DNA of 64,000 nt, taken from positions 1,798,001 to 1,862,000 of the forward strand of contig NZ_CP012640.2 of the NCBI RefSeq assembly GCF_001412595.2, given 5' to 3'. Made by a program: the position numbers and the translations under genes. This stretch comes from Massilia sp. WG5 (GTDB taxonomy: Bacteria; Pseudomonadota; Gammaproteobacteria; Burkholderiales; Burkholderiaceae_D). Shown piece by piece: positions 55,016 through 64,000 of this stretch. The notes under the pieces were generated by a model. It made no database searches and was not told where the DNA came from. It saw only the letters and a list, made by a program, of their open reading frames with translations. Within the stretch, counting starts at the first letter, position 1; every line of letters begins with the position of its first letter.

Positions 55016-55471
55016 TCAATAATATGCGCTGCAGTCGGACCGGGTCGTATTCAGGGAATTGCGCTTTTTGATGGCGCTGATCCGGCTTGCCTTGGCTTTA
55101 GGGCAGAACTTGCTCAAATCGAGTTTGTATTCCGCCTCGAACACCGGTTTATTGAGCGTCAGGAAATTGGAGAAATATCCACACTCGTTGTACTGGAAGC
55201 ACTGCTCGCTCACGACGAAGTCGAAAGTGTTATAGATGCGAGCGTCGTGTGCCTGGTTAATGTCGTTTTTAAGCGCGACCAGCATCCCTCTGGCATGGGT
55301 TTGCTCAGCCACCCAGAGGTTAAAGTAGATTTGATCCTCATACGTTAGCGGAAAACCGCTATTGCTATGCGCCGTTGTGTCATAACCGTCGACATTATCC
55401 GGTTCGATCGCATCGCAGCCCATGGCCTTTGCTCGATCCAGTCGAGCCAAAAGAATGGTTGCAAGCGCCAT
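55016..55471 (-). pseudogene. C-terminal fragment of a GH114 (endo-alpha-1,4-polygalactosaminidase-like) gene
   Basis: The frame encodes the second half of a glycoside hydrolase family 114/TM1410-type barrel: LARLDRAKAMGCDAIEPDNVDGY (in pieces), YFNLWVAEQTHARGMLVALKND and FVVSEQCFQYNECG. The usual N-terminal half (with VICYFSAG and GWPGEKWLDI-type motifs) is missing: upstream in the same frame the sequence is unrelated and reaches a stop at 55571-55573. GC is visibly lower than the surroundings. Probably a decayed, possibly acquired, gene. Confidence 0.65.
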
Positions 55472-55901
55472 GCCGGTCTGAGACTTGGTGTAAAGGCCGT
55501 GATGGGTGGTCTTCGGGACACCCAGTGCTTTTTCAATCGCACATGGTGCGAATTGCTTGGCCTGATTTGTTCAGCACGATGAATAGGAGGGACGGCAACC
55601 GGGATGCCCCGGCAAAGAGAGCATGCCTCGATGCCAAGCAACGGACAAGCTCGGTGAAATTAAGGATAGGACCCGATCTGTGCCGGGTCAAATAGACAGC
55701 GTCTATTACTGAAAAGGCGAAAAGTCCGTAAATACAATAGATGCGGATTGCTTGAAGCAAGTCTCGGGCTGCAAATAAGCACCTGGAGCGGCGCTTGCGA
55801 AAATGGCTTGCGTTGGACGGAGCAAATAAAGCTTGCGCTGGACGACCAAAAACAAAAAGGGCCAGCTTTCGCTGGCCCTTTTTGGCTTGCTTTGAATTCA
55901 T
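55472..55901. other. gene-poor, lower-GC interval
   Basis: No credible gene on either strand. It holds unrelated sequence upstream of the GH114 fragment, a short direct repeat (CTTGCGTTGGACG near 55808 and CTTGCGCTGGACG near 55832) and the terminator at 55854-55883. Confidence 0.6.
55854..55883 (-). terminator. Rho-independent terminator after tRNA-Pro
   Basis: AAAAAGGGCCAGC-TTTC-GCTGGCCCTTTTT, a 13-bp symmetrical hairpin with T-runs in both directions, 18 nt beyond the tRNA 3' end. Confidence 0.88.
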
Positions 55902-55978
<77 letters not shown>

Positions 55979-56037
55979 ACTCAGCCTGCAATTATATCAG
56001 AGCCGGGCAGGATGATAAGTTTTTTGTCACGAAGAAT

Positions 56038-57951
56038 CTATTTCCAGTCTCCCCGCAGCGCCAGCACCTGCTCGTACAAGCCTTCCGGCGTCACCTCCTG
56101 CGGCGGCACCGGCCGGCCCACCACCAGCGCCAGGCGCGAGCGCCAGCCGCGCGAGAAGGAGCGCTCGAACACGTTCGACGGGTCGCGCGAGAACACGCTG
56201 CCCCACAGGCCGCGCAGGGCCATCGGGATCACCGGCACCTTGCTGCGCTCGGTGATCTTGGCGATGCCGCCGCGGAACTCGTTCATGTCGCCGGTGCGGG
56301 TCAGCCTGCCTTCCGGGAAGATGCAGACCAGGTCGCCGTCGTGCAGGGCGTGGGCGATGTCGACGAAGGCCTTTTCCATCAGCCACGGGTCTTCCGCCGC
56401 CGGCGCGATCGGGATCGCCTTGGCGGTGCGGAAGATGAAGCCCAGCAGCGGCGTCCTGAAGATGCGGTGGTCCATCACGAAGCGGATCGGGCGCGGGCTG
56501 GCGGCCATGATCACGATCGCGTCGACGTAGGACACATGGTTGCAGACCAGGACCGCCGCGCCCTCTTCCGGAATGCGGTCGGTACCCATGGTCGAGACGC
56601 GGTGGATGGTATGGATCAGCAGCCAGGCCAGGAAGCGCATCAGGAATTCCGGCACCAGCGAGAAGATGTAGATGGCGACCAGCGCGTTCAGCAGCGCCGT
56701 GGTCAGGAACATCTCGGGAATCGTGAAGCCCTGCCCGATCAGGAACACGGCCACACCGGCCGCCGCCACCATGAACAGCGCATTCAGGATGTTCATGCCG
56801 GCGATGGTGCGCGATACGTGGGCCGGGTCGCAGCGAGTCTGGATCAGGGCGAACAGCGGCACGATGAAGAAGCCGCCGAACACGCCCAGCAGCAGCAGGT
56901 CGGCCAGGATGCGCGCGGTGCCCGCCTGCCGCAGCAGGCCGATGAAGTCGACCGGCGCGGTATTCGTGTAGCCCTGGCTGGCGAAGTACAGGTCGATGCC
57001 GAACAGCGACAGGCCGATCGCGCCGAAGGGCACCAGGCCGATCTCGACCTTCCGGCCCGACAGCTTTTCGCACAGCAGCGAACCGGCGCCGATGCCGAGC
57101 GAGAAAATCGTCAGCAGCAGCACGAACACGCTGTGGTCGCCGTGCAGGTAATCCTTGGCGTACAGCGGAAACTGCGACAGCACCAGCGCGCCGTAGAACC
57201 AGAACCAGGAATTGCCGAGCATGGACAGGAACACCGTGCGGTTCTTGCGCGAGAACGCCAGGTTGCGCAGCGATTCGGCGACCGGGTTGCGGCTGATGAC
57301 GAGACCGGGCTCGGGCGCCGGCGAGTGCGGGATGCGCCAGCTCGTGACCAGGCCCAGCACCGCAACCAGCAGCGTCCCGCCGGCCACCAGGTGGACGCCC
57401 GCGGCGCCATGGCCGGCCAGCACCGCGCCCACCACCTCGCCCAGCAGGATGCCGACGAAAGTGCCCATCTCGATCACGCCATTGCCGCCGACCAGTTCGT
57501 CCGGACGCAGGTGCTGCGGGAGGTAGGCGTACTTCACCGGGCCGAACAGGGTCGAGTGCACGCCCATGCCGGCCACCGCAGCGATCAGCAGCCACAGCGT
57601 GTGCGTCATCCAGCCCAGCGCCGCCACGCCCATGATGCCGATCTCGAGCAGCTTGACCCAGCGCGCCAGCCTGCCCTTCTCGACCTTGTCGGCGATCTGG
57701 CCGGCGGTCGCCGAGAACACGACATAGGGCAGGATGAACAGGCCGGGGATCAGGTTGTTGAGGAGCGCCGGCGGCAGCGTGGTCCAGGACAGCGCGTCGT
57801 AGGTGATCACCACCATCAGCGCGGTCTTGAACAGGTTGTCGTTGAAGGCGCCGAGGAACTGGGTCCAGAAGAAGGGGCCGAAGCGGCGCTGCGCCAGCAG
57901 GGCGAACTGGCTGCTATGGCTGGCATGGCTTGTGAGATTGGTATCGCTCAT
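56038..57951 (-). CDS. MFS (LplT-like) transporter fused to PlsC-type acyltransferase
   Basis: A 637-residue fusion. The first about 415 residues are a 12-helix MFS domain with FGPFFWTQFLGAFNDNLFKTAL, as in lysophospholipid transporter LplT; the C-terminal about 200 residues are a 1-acylglycerol-phosphate acyltransferase with VLVCNHVSYVDAI (HX4D) and FPEGRLTRTGD. Compared with LplT-Aas fusions it lacks the AMP-ligase part. It likely imports and re-acylates lysophospholipids at the inner membrane. ATG 57951 is preferred; GATAAC 9 nt upstream hints at a leaderless mRNA, and ATG 57960 is an alternative. Confidence 0.9.
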   Translation of the reverse strand: MSDTNLTSHASHSSQFALLAQRRFGPFFWTQFLGAFNDNLFKTALMVVITYDALSWTTLPPALLNNLIPGLFILPYVVFSATAGQIADKVEKGRLARWVKLLEIGIMGVAALGWMTHTLWLLIAAVAGMGVHSTLFGPVKYAYLPQHLRPDELVGGNGVIEMGTFVGILLGEVVGAVLAGHGAAGVHLVAGGTLLVAVLGLVTSWRIPHSPAPEPGLVISRNPVAESLRNLAFSRKNRTVFLSMLGNSWFWFYGALVLSQFPLYAKDYLHGDHSVFVLLLTIFSLGIGAGSLLCEKLSGRKVEIGLVPFGAIGLSLFGIDLYFASQGYTNTAPVDFIGLLRQAGTARILADLLLLGVFGGFFIVPLFALIQTRCDPAHVSRTIAGMNILNALFMVAAAGVAVFLIGQGFTIPEMFLTTALLNALVAIYIFSLVPEFLMRFLAWLLIHTIHRVSTMGTDRIPEEGAAVLVCNHVSYVDAIVIMAASPRPIRFVMDHRIFRTPLLGFIFRTAKAIPIAPAAEDPWLMEKAFVDIAHALHDGDLVCIFPEGRLTRTGDMNEFRGGIAKITERSKVPVIPMALRGLWGSVFSRDPSNVFERSFSRGWRSRLALVVGRPVPPQEVTPEGLYEQVLALRGDWK

Positions 57952-58003
57952 GCGGGCCATGTTATCGCACAAGCCCGCACTTGCCTACCTGGCCGGACCG
58001 CGT

Positions 58004-59056
58004 TCAGCGCAGCCTGGCCCAGGCGCGGTACAGCGGACCGATCGCGAGCACCACGACCACCATGCGCGACACATGGAAGGCCGTCACCACCGGCACGCCG
58101 AGGTGCAGCACGCGCGCCGTCAGCGACATCTCGGCGATGCCGCCGGGCGAGGTCGCCAGCAGCATGGTGCCCGGATGCAGGTCGGTGATCTGGGCCAGGC
58201 ACAGGGCGAAGGCGGCGGCCAGCATCATCGTCACGACCGTGCAGGCGGCCACGCTGGCCAGGTAGCGCGGCGCGGTGTGCACGAAGCGCGGGGTGAAGCG
58301 GGTGCCGAGCGAGACGCCGATGAACAGCTGGCCAGTGCGGATCATCCACTCCGGCAGGCGCGAGAGTTCGATGCCGGCCGCGGTCAGCATCAGCGCCACC
58401 AGCAGCGGGCCGATCACCCAGGCGTTCGGCAGTTGCAGGCGCTTGAACAGCAGCGCGGCGATGGAGGTCAATGCGATCAGGACCAGCAGGCCGCCCGGGC
58501 GCACGGTGGCGGCCAGCGGCACGAAAGGATCGATGCCGGCGCCCCAGCCGTGGCTGCTCCACCAGCGCACCGCGAACGGAATCGTGGCGACCACCATCAT
58601 GATGCGCAGACTGTGGGCGGCGGCCACGTGCTCGACCACCGCGCCGTGGCGCTCGCCCTGCACCGCCATCTCGGAGGCGCCGCCGACCGCCATCGCGAAG
58701 AAGGCGGTCGCTTCGTCGCTGCCGGACAGGCGGCGCAGCATGGCGGCGGCCGCCATGCCGAGGCAGACGGCAAAGGCCACCGCCAGCGCGATCCAGGGCA
58801 GGTTGCGCGCCAGCGCGGCCAGCACGGGTGCGCTGAAATACAGCCCGAGCGCGGTGCCGATGGCCCACTGGCCGGCCTCGCGCGCCTGCACCGGCGCGCC
58901 CAGGCGCGCGCCCAGCATGCAGGCCAGCGCGGTCGAGAACAGCGGCCCGATCATCCACGGCAGCGGCGTGTCGAGCGCGATGCAGGCCTCGGCCGCGGCA
59001 AACGCCAGGGCCAACGCCGGCAGGAAGGTGCGCAGCGCTCCTTTTAGAACACCCAC
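58004..59056 (-). CDS. AbrB-family membrane protein (Pfam AbrB, 'ammonia monooxygenase' type)
   Basis: About 350 residues with roughly ten transmembrane helices and the duplicated motif of the family: LPWMIGPLF in the first half and NAWVIGPLL in the second, plus ATSPGGIAEMSLTA and AVGGASEMAVQ. Despite old names it is neither a regulator nor a monooxygenase; it is a putative transporter often next to TctC-like proteins. The GTG at 59056 overlaps the end of the ATPase gene by 13 nt. End of the transport operon. Confidence 0.88.
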   Translation of the reverse strand: MGVLKGALRTFLPALALAFAAAEACIALDTPLPWMIGPLFSTALACMLGARLGAPVQAREAGQWAIGTALGLYFSAPVLAALARNLPWIALAVAFAVCLGMAAAAMLRRLSGSDEATAFFAMAVGGASEMAVQGERHGAVVEHVAAAHSLRIMMVVATIPFAVRWWSSHGWGAGIDPFVPLAATVRPGGLLVLIALTSIAALLFKRLQLPNAWVIGPLLVALMLTAAGIELSRLPEWMIRTGQLFIGVSLGTRFTPRFVHTAPRYLASVAACTVVTMMLAAAFALCLAQITDLHPGTMLLATSPGGIAEMSLTARVLHLGVPVVTAFHVSRMVVVVLAIGPLYRAWARLR

Positions 59057-60120
59057 AGCTTCTCGGCCGGCATCTCCAGCCAGTACTGGCCCGGATCGAT
59101 GCGGTGCTTCGAATAGGCGCGCACGCTGGCCTCGCCCTGCTTGAACAGGCATTCCCAGCGGTCGCCGAGGTACATGCAGGTCGACAGCGGCATCTGGATG
59201 CCGTTCTCCACCTGCTGGCGGCCGATGCGCACTTCCTCGACGCGGATCAGGGCGGCAGGTTCGGCTGCGCCCGCGGCGCTGTCGCCGGCGCCGCGCGTGG
59301 TCGCGTTCAGCGCCATGCCCTCGACCTGCAGCCGGGTCGTGCCGCCGTTGCGGCCGACCACGCGCGCCGGCAGGCGGTTGTTACTGCCCATGAACTCGGC
59401 GGTGAACAGGGTGTCCGGCGATTCGTACATCGACTGCGGGGTGCCCTGCTGTTCGATCTTGCCGTTATTCAGCAGCAGGATGCGATCCGAGATCGCCATC
59501 GCTTCGGCCTGGTCGTGGGTCACCATCAGGGCGGACAGGCCCAGGCGCACGATCAGTTCGCGCAGGAAGGCGCGCGCTTCCTCGCGCAGCTTGGCGTCCA
59601 GGTTCGACAGCGGTTCGTCGAGCAGGATCACGGGCGGGTTGTAGACCAGCGCGCGGGCGATCGCCACGCGCTGCTGCTGGCCGCCGGAGAGCTGGTGCGG
59701 GAAGCGCTCGCCCAGGTGGCCCAGGCCGAGCTGGGACAGCACCTCGTTCACCTTCTCCTTGGTATCGCTGGCGGACAGCTTGCGCAGCTTGAGGCCGTAG
59801 GCGACGTTGTCGAACACGGTCTTGTGCGGCCACAGCGCATACGACTGGAACACCAGGCCCAGGTTGCGCGCCTCGGCCGGCAGTTCCATCTTCCTGGCGC
59901 CGTCGAACACGCGGCGCTCGCCGATGTCGATGGTGCCGGCTTTCGGGCTTTCCAGGCCGGCGACGGCGCGCAGCAGCGTGGTCTTGCCGCTGCCCGAAGG
60001 GCCCAGCAGCGCCACCACCTCGCCGCGCTGCAGGTGCATCGACACGCCTTTCAGGATCGGGTTGGCGGTAGCGCCGCTGCCGTAGTCGAGGTGCAGGTCG
60101 TTGACGGTCAAAACGTTCAT
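59044..60120 (-). CDS. ABC transporter ATP-binding protein (Fbp/Pot type)
   Basis: A 358-residue ATPase: Walker [12 protein letters not shown]-loop [10 protein letters not shown], signature [15 protein letters not shown], Walker [13 protein letters not shown] and switch THDQ, followed by a C-terminal TOBE-like domain (about 245-358). Energises the permease encoded 20 nt upstream. ATG 60120. Confidence 0.94.
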   Translation of the reverse strand: MNVLTVNDLHLDYGSGATANPILKGVSMHLQRGEVVALLGPSGSGKTTLLRAVAGLESPKAGTIDIGERRVFDGARKMELPAEARNLGLVFQSYALWPHKTVFDNVAYGLKLRKLSASDTKEKVNEVLSQLGLGHLGERFPHQLSGGQQQRVAIARALVYNPPVILLDEPLSNLDAKLREEARAFLRELIVRLGLSALMVTHDQAEAMAISDRILLLNNGKIEQQGTPQSMYESPDTLFTAEFMGSNNRLPARVVGRNGGTTRLQVEGMALNATTRGAGDSAAGAAEPAALIRVEEVRIGRQQVENGIQMPLSTCMYLGDRWECLFKQGEASVRAYSKHRIDPGQYWLEMPAEKLWVF

Positions 60121-60139
60121 GGTGAGGTCTCGCAATGAT

Positions 60140-61954
60140 TTAGTTATGCAGCTTGACGCCGAAGCGCAGCGCGATGCCCAGGCCGATGGCCACGAGCGTG
60201 ATATTGATGAAGGACAGCGCCGCCACCAGGTCGGTCGAGCCGCCGGCCCACAGCGACACCAGCATCGCGCCGATCACCTCGGTGCCCGGCGACAGCAGGT
60301 ACACGCCGGTCGAGTATTCGCGTTCGAAGATCAGGAACACCATCAGCCAGGCGCCCAGCATGCCGAACTTGATCAGTGGGATGGTGACGTCGCGGGTCAC
60401 GCGGCCACGGCTGGCGCCGACCGCGCGGGCCGCCTCTTCCAGTTCCGGACCGACCTGCAGCAGCGAGGTCGAGACCAGGCGCATGCCGTAGGCCAGCCAC
60501 ACCACTGAATAGGCCAGCCACAGCGCGAAGATGGTCGAGCGGACCTGGCGCAGCGCCGGGATGAAGTGCGCCGACAGCCAGCGCGCAAGGTCGTTGTCGA
60601 AATTGTGCAGGAAGCCGTCCAGCCAGCTCGGCACGAACAGGAACACCCACAGGAAGGACAGGCCGGCCAGCAGGCCCGGCACGGCGCGCGGCACCAGCAC
60701 GCTGTAGTCGAGCAGGCGGGTCACGCCGTCCTGCTTGCGGTGCATGGCCAGCGCGATCGCGGTGTAGCACAGCACGGCCACGCCGCCGCCGATCACGCCG
60801 ATCAGGATGGTGTTGACGATGCCGCGCACCAGCGAAGGCTGTTCCCAGATGTCGCGGAAATGCTGCAGGGTCAGCACGTCGCCCAGCTTCACGCCCTCGC
60901 CCCAGTACTCGACGAAGGAGCGCAGCACGATGCCGGACAGCGGCAGCACCACGGTCACCAGGACCCAGGCGAGCAGCACGCCCATCGCCAGCCACTTCCA
61001 CTTGCCCAGCGGGAGCGGCTTCTGGCGCGCGCCCTTGCCCTTGATCGACACGTATTTGTTGGCCGACTTCAGCAGCCAGCGCTGCAGCATCACCAGCGGC
61101 ATGGTCACCGCCACCAGGCACACGGCCACGGCCGCCATCAGGTGGTAGGACGGCGTGCCCAGCTTATTCGTCAGTTTGTACAGGTAGGTCGCCAGCACCA
61201 GGTGGCCTTCCGGGTCGCCCAGCACCAGCACCAGGCCGAACACCTCGAAGCCGAGGAAGAACACCAGCACGCCCGCATAGGCCAGCGCCGGCATGATCAT
61301 CGGCAGCGAGACGTTGAACATCACCTGCCACGGCGAGGCGCCGGAGACGCGCGCAGCTTCTTCGACGTCCGAACCCAGGCTCTTCAGCGCCGAGGAGGCG
61401 TACAGGTAGACGTGCGGCACGTGGGTCAGGCCGGCGATCACGACGATGCTGGTGAAGGAGTACACGTTCCACGGCGTGACGCCGAGCAGCTGGTGCACCC
61501 AGGTGGTGTAGAAGCCCACCGGGCCCATCGACACCACGTAGCCGAAGCCCATCACCATCGGCGAGACGAAGATCGGCACCAGCAGAATCGGCGCGATCCA
61601 GCTGCGGCCCGGCAGGTCGGTGCGCACCATCAGGAAGGCCAGCATGCCGCCCAGCGGGACGGCGATCGCGGCCAGGCCGGCGGCGAGGATCATGCCGTTC
61701 TTGAACGCCAGCCAGAAGTCGGCGTCGTCGAAGATGAAGCGGAAAGCGTCCAGCCCGAGCTGTTTGTCGGGCATGAAGAAAGGCGCCGTCAGGAAGCTCT
61801 GGTAGAACACCAGGAACAGCGGCAGGAAGATCGCCACGCAGGTGAGCAGGACGACGATGGCGCGGGGCCAGTTCAGGCGCCGCTTGCGCGCGGCCGCGGC
61901 GTCAAGCGCGGCGGCGGATTTCTCGCGGGCGCCTGGCAGGGAAAAGGTAGACAT
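60140..61954 (-). CDS. ABC transporter permease, fused two-half FbpB type
   Basis: A 604-residue permease with 12 predicted helices, made of two homologous BPD_transp_1 halves as in FbpB/SfuB. Each half has an EAA-type loop: EEAARVSGASPWQVMFNVSLPMI in the first and EEAARAVGASRGRVTRDVTIPLI in the second (in pieces). This arrangement is typical of ferric-iron, phosphonate and related importers. ATG 61954 has a weak ribosome-binding site; the hydrophilic first 30 residues are Ala-rich. Confidence 0.93.
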   Translation of the reverse strand: MSTFSLPGAREKSAAALDAAAARKRRLNWPRAIVVLLTCVAIFLPLFLVFYQSFLTAPFFMPDKQLGLDAFRFIFDDADFWLAFKNGMILAAGLAAIAVPLGGMLAFLMVRTDLPGRSWIAPILLVPIFVSPMVMGFGYVVSMGPVGFYTTWVHQLLGVTPWNVYSFTSIVVIAGLTHVPHVYLYASSALKSLGSDVEEAARVSGASPWQVMFNVSLPMIMPALAYAGVLVFFLGFEVFGLVLVLGDPEGHLVLATYLYKLTNKLGTPSYHLMAAVAVCLVAVTMPLVMLQRWLLKSANKYVSIKGKGARQKPLPLGKWKWLAMGVLLAWVLVTVVLPLSGIVLRSFVEYWGEGVKLGDVLTLQHFRDIWEQPSLVRGIVNTILIGVIGGGVAVLCYTAIALAMHRKQDGVTRLLDYSVLVPRAVPGLLAGLSFLWVFLFVPSWLDGFLHNFDNDLARWLSAHFIPALRQVRSTIFALWLAYSVVWLAYGMRLVSTSLLQVGPELEEAARAVGASRGRVTRDVTIPLIKFGMLGAWLMVFLIFEREYSTGVYLLSPGTEVIGAMLVSLWAGGSTDLVAALSFINITLVAIGLGIALRFGVKLHN

Positions 61955-62038
61955 GGGAGATCCGATCAAACGGCGTAAAACGGTTCGGCAGGCGGGCGGG
62001 CAGGCCGTGAACCGGCCCGCCCGGATGCTGGGTAATGC

Positions 62039-63130
62039 TTACTTCTTGCCGGCGGTGGCTTTCCACTCCTTCAGGAAGGCCATGCGGATCGCCGGATCCA
62101 GGTACTCGGCGACGGCCGGGCTGACCGGCAGCGGCTTGATGTTCTTCTCGCCGACCATCTTGATCAGGTCGCTCGAAGTGGTTTCGCCGGTGACGTCGGC
62201 GCGGATCGCGTACAGCTTGGCGCCGTTGGCGACGACGGTCTGGCCGCGGTGCGACAGCAGGTAGTCGGTCCACAGCTTGGCGGCGTTCGGGTGCTTGGCC
62301 GACTTGTTGATGAAGTGGACGCGCGAAATGATCAGCGTGTAGTCCTTCGGCAGCACCACGCCCAGCGACGGGTCGGTCTTGGCGCGCACCAGGGCGTAGG
62401 AACCCAGCACGTTATAGCCGATCAGGTTTTCGCCCGAGGAGATCCGCTCCAGCATGGTGCCGGTCGAGGACTGGACGCGCACCCTGGCGGCGCCGAAAGC
62501 CTGTTCCAGCTGCTTGAACTGCGGGAAGTCTTTCTCGTCCTGGGTCATGAACATGAAGCCGACGCCGGATTTCTCGATGTCGTAGGTGGTGACCTTGTCC
62601 TGGAACTTCGGCTTGCTGATGAGGCTTGCGAATTCGGCGTGGGTATGCGGGACTTCGGCTTCCGTCACCAGGCGCTTGTTGTAGACGAAGGCGGCCGGCT
62701 CGAAGGTGGTGCCGTAGGCGGTGTCTTTCCACACGGCCCAGCCCGGGATCTTCGAGGCTTCGACCGATTTATAGGGCATCGCGTAGCCGCCGGCGGCCAG
62801 CTTCATCTGCAGGTCCATGGCCGAGGACCACAGCACGTCGGCGGTGTCGCCGCCGGCCGCGGATTCGGAGATGAAGCGGTTGTACACTTCGGTCGAGTTC
62901 ATGTCGTTGTACTCGACGCTGATGCCCGGGTAGAGGGCATTGAAGTCCTTGATCAGCGGCGCCGCGGCCTTGCTGTCGGTGGCGCCGTAGATCACCAGCT
63001 TGGCTTCCTTCTTGGCGCCGTCGACCAGTTGCTGGTAGTTGGCGGGATAGCCGGCCGGCACCTGGGCCAGGGCCAGCGGGGCGGCCAGCATGGCGGCTGC
63101 GGCGGCGATGAGGGTTTTCGTGAAATGCAT
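62039..63130 (-). CDS. ABC transporter substrate-binding protein (Fe3+/AfuA-like family)
   Basis: A 363-residue periplasmic protein: signal peptide ends PLALAQ, then a type II binding fold with LVIYGATDSKAAAPLIKDFNALYPGI, DVLWSSAMDLQMKL, FVYNKRLV and GENLIGYNVLGSYA. The family (FbpA/AfuA/PotD group) binds ferric iron, 2-aminoethylphosphonate, spermidine or sugars phosphates; the Tyr pair used by FbpA for iron is not clearly present, so the ligand is open. It precedes the permease and ATPase genes. Confidence 0.92.
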   Translation of the reverse strand: MHFTKTLIAAAAAMLAAPLALAQVPAGYPANYQQLVDGAKKEAKLVIYGATDSKAAAPLIKDFNALYPGISVEYNDMNSTEVYNRFISESAAGGDTADVLWSSAMDLQMKLAAGGYAMPYKSVEASKIPGWAVWKDTAYGTTFEPAAFVYNKRLVTEAEVPHTHAEFASLISKPKFQDKVTTYDIEKSGVGFMFMTQDEKDFPQFKQLEQAFGAARVRVQSSTGTMLERISSGENLIGYNVLGSYALVRAKTDPSLGVVLPKDYTLIISRVHFINKSAKHPNAAKLWTDYLLSHRGQTVVANGAKLYAIRADVTGETTSSDLIKMVGEKNIKPLPVSPAVAEYLDPAIRMAFLKEWKATAGKK

Positions 63131-63164
63131 GTCGTCTCCTTGTTTATCGGTCTTTGTCGTATGG

Positions 63165-64000
63165 TCAGCGGACCAGGTTGAACTGCCTGGCCTGCCGGTT
63201 GTAGTCGGCCACGGCCTGTTTGATATAGCGGGTCAGCGCGTCGCCGGTGAGCGAGAACGGATAGAGCCCGGCCTCGACGCGCATCTGGGCGAAGCCAGGC
63301 GACGCTTCGAGGCGGTCGAAGGCCTCGACCCAGCGCTTGTAGTCGGCGTCGGATACGCCCGGGCCCACCCACACGCCGCGGATCACCGGCCACACCACGT
63401 CGTAGCCCTGCTCGCGCGCGGTCGGGACTTGCGACAGCACGCCCGGCAGGCGGTGTTCGGCCAGCACCGCCAGCACGCGCACCTTGCCGGCGACGGCGTA
63501 CAGCGTGGCTTCCGAGGTGTCGCCGGAGACCACCTGGACGTAGTTGGCCTGCATCGCGGTGAACTCTTCGCCGCCGCCTTCGAGGGCGACGAAACGCAGC
63601 TGCTTCGGATCGACGCCCGCCAGGCGCGCCAGCAGCGCCATCTTGATCCAGTCCTGGCTGCCGATGGTGCCGGACATGCCGATCAGGACCTTCTGCGGAT
63701 CGCGCCGCAGGGCCCCGACCAGGTCGCCGAGGCTGTGGTAAGGCGAGTCGGCGCGCACCGCGATCATGCCGTAGTCGGCGCCGACGGCGGCAACCCAGCG
63801 CACGTCGTCGGCGCTGGCCTTGCCAAACTTGCCCTGGGCCAGGTTGAGCAGCGAACCGCTCGAGAAGGCGACCAGGGTGTCCGGCTCGGCGCGACGCTGC
63901 GATTCCATGGTGTGCCATGCAACCGCACCGATCCCGCCCGGCAGGTAGCTCAGCTTCATGCGTGGCGCATCGGGCCTGGCCTCCAGCGCCTTGCGGGCCA
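63165..64000 (-). CDS. TctC/Bug-family periplasmic binding protein (5' end outside window)
   Basis: Only the C-terminal 277 codons are present; the frame is open through the right edge (upstream codons read LEARPDAPRMK). Tricarboxylate-binding TctC/Bug features: SYLPGGIGAVAWHTM, YHSLGDLVGALRRDPQKV, GSQDWIKMALL and a C-terminal VADYNRQARQF. Such proteins bind carboxylates in the periplasm. No TctA/TctB permease is seen; instead the gene lies 34 nt upstream of an Fbp-type ABC system. Confidence 0.88.
   Translation of the reverse strand, partial: ARKALEARPDAPRMKLSYLPGGIGAVAWHTMESQRRAEPDTLVAFSSGSLLNLAQGKFGKASADDVRWVAAVGADYGMIAVRADSPYHSLGDLVGALRRDPQKVLIGMSGTIGSQDWIKMALLARLAGVDPKQLRFVALEGGGEEFTAMQANYVQVVSGDTSEATLYAVAGKVRVLAVLAEHRLPGVLSQVPTAREQGYDVVWPVIRGVWVGPGVSDADYKRWVEAFDRLEASPGFAQMRVEAGLYPFSLTGDALTRYIKQAVADYNRQARQFNLVR

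Overview
The window is a 64 kb piece of a high-GC betaproteobacterial chromosome. Family content (DUF2863, DUF3297, GluQRS, a GntR/sdh/gltA/mdh/acnA TCA block, PEP-CTERM proteins, Rnk, TctC-type binding proteins) points to Burkholderiales, most likely an Oxalobacteraceae genus such as Massilia. This is inferred from memory of these families, not from a search. There is no rRNA operon, CRISPR array, integrase or transposase; one tRNA (Pro-GGG) is present.

Layout. 1-8.2 kb: end of a type B carboxylesterase, a BaeSR-like two-component system followed by a secreted proline-rich protein, a BlaI-type repressor, a CLC channel/transporter with CBS domains, a GNAT enzyme, a DUF421 protein and a CHRD/PEP-CTERM protein. 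8.2-14.2 kb: gluQ, then a photosensory operon: photoactive yellow protein (PYP), a chromophore-type AMP ligase with an ACP-like N-terminus, and a MerR/B12 regulator carrying the CarH light-sensing motif. It faces a membrane GGDEF-EAL protein whose PAS domain looks LOV-derived but lacks the photoactive Cys. Two TTGTC-N3-GACAA palindromes bracket the pyp promoter. 14.3-17.4 kb: small secreted proteins, an alpha/beta hydrolase, DUF3297, rnk. 17.4-29.4 kb: TCA-cycle block with gltA, sdhE and sdhCDAB on the minus strand, a GntR regulator, then mdh, a CitE-like lyase, a secreted protein and acnA on the plus strand. A 117-nt structured element occurs twice, in the same sense, directly in front of sdhB and acnA, both iron-sulfur enzymes; the copies differ by compensatory changes in the stems.

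29.5-40 kb: response regulator, Fur-box-associated siderophore receptor with a PiuC-type dioxygenase, DUF2863, a cNMP-binding flavoprotein, a CYTH/serine-hydrolase pair, an M14 carboxypeptidase, a KGG-motif stress protein. 40-43.3 kb: a long disordered protein, a deletion scar of sugar-pathway genes, a HAD phosphatase and a family 9 glycosyltransferase. 43.3-48.5 kb: SGNH hydrolase, an FtsH paralogue, and an S24 repressor divergent from a membrane protein with several operator-like half-sites between them. 48.6-55 kb: MFS, then SDR / LysR / split transketolase / frameshifted MFS, probably a sugar or polyol catabolic locus. 55-56 kb: lower-GC stretch with a truncated GH114 gene, next to tRNA-Pro. 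56-64 kb: an MFS-acyltransferase fusion and a minus-strand transport operon (TctC-like protein, Fbp-type ABC transporter, AbrB-family membrane protein).

The most interesting items are the PYP/B12 photoreceptor operon with its putative operators, and the paired 117-nt element of the TCA genes.
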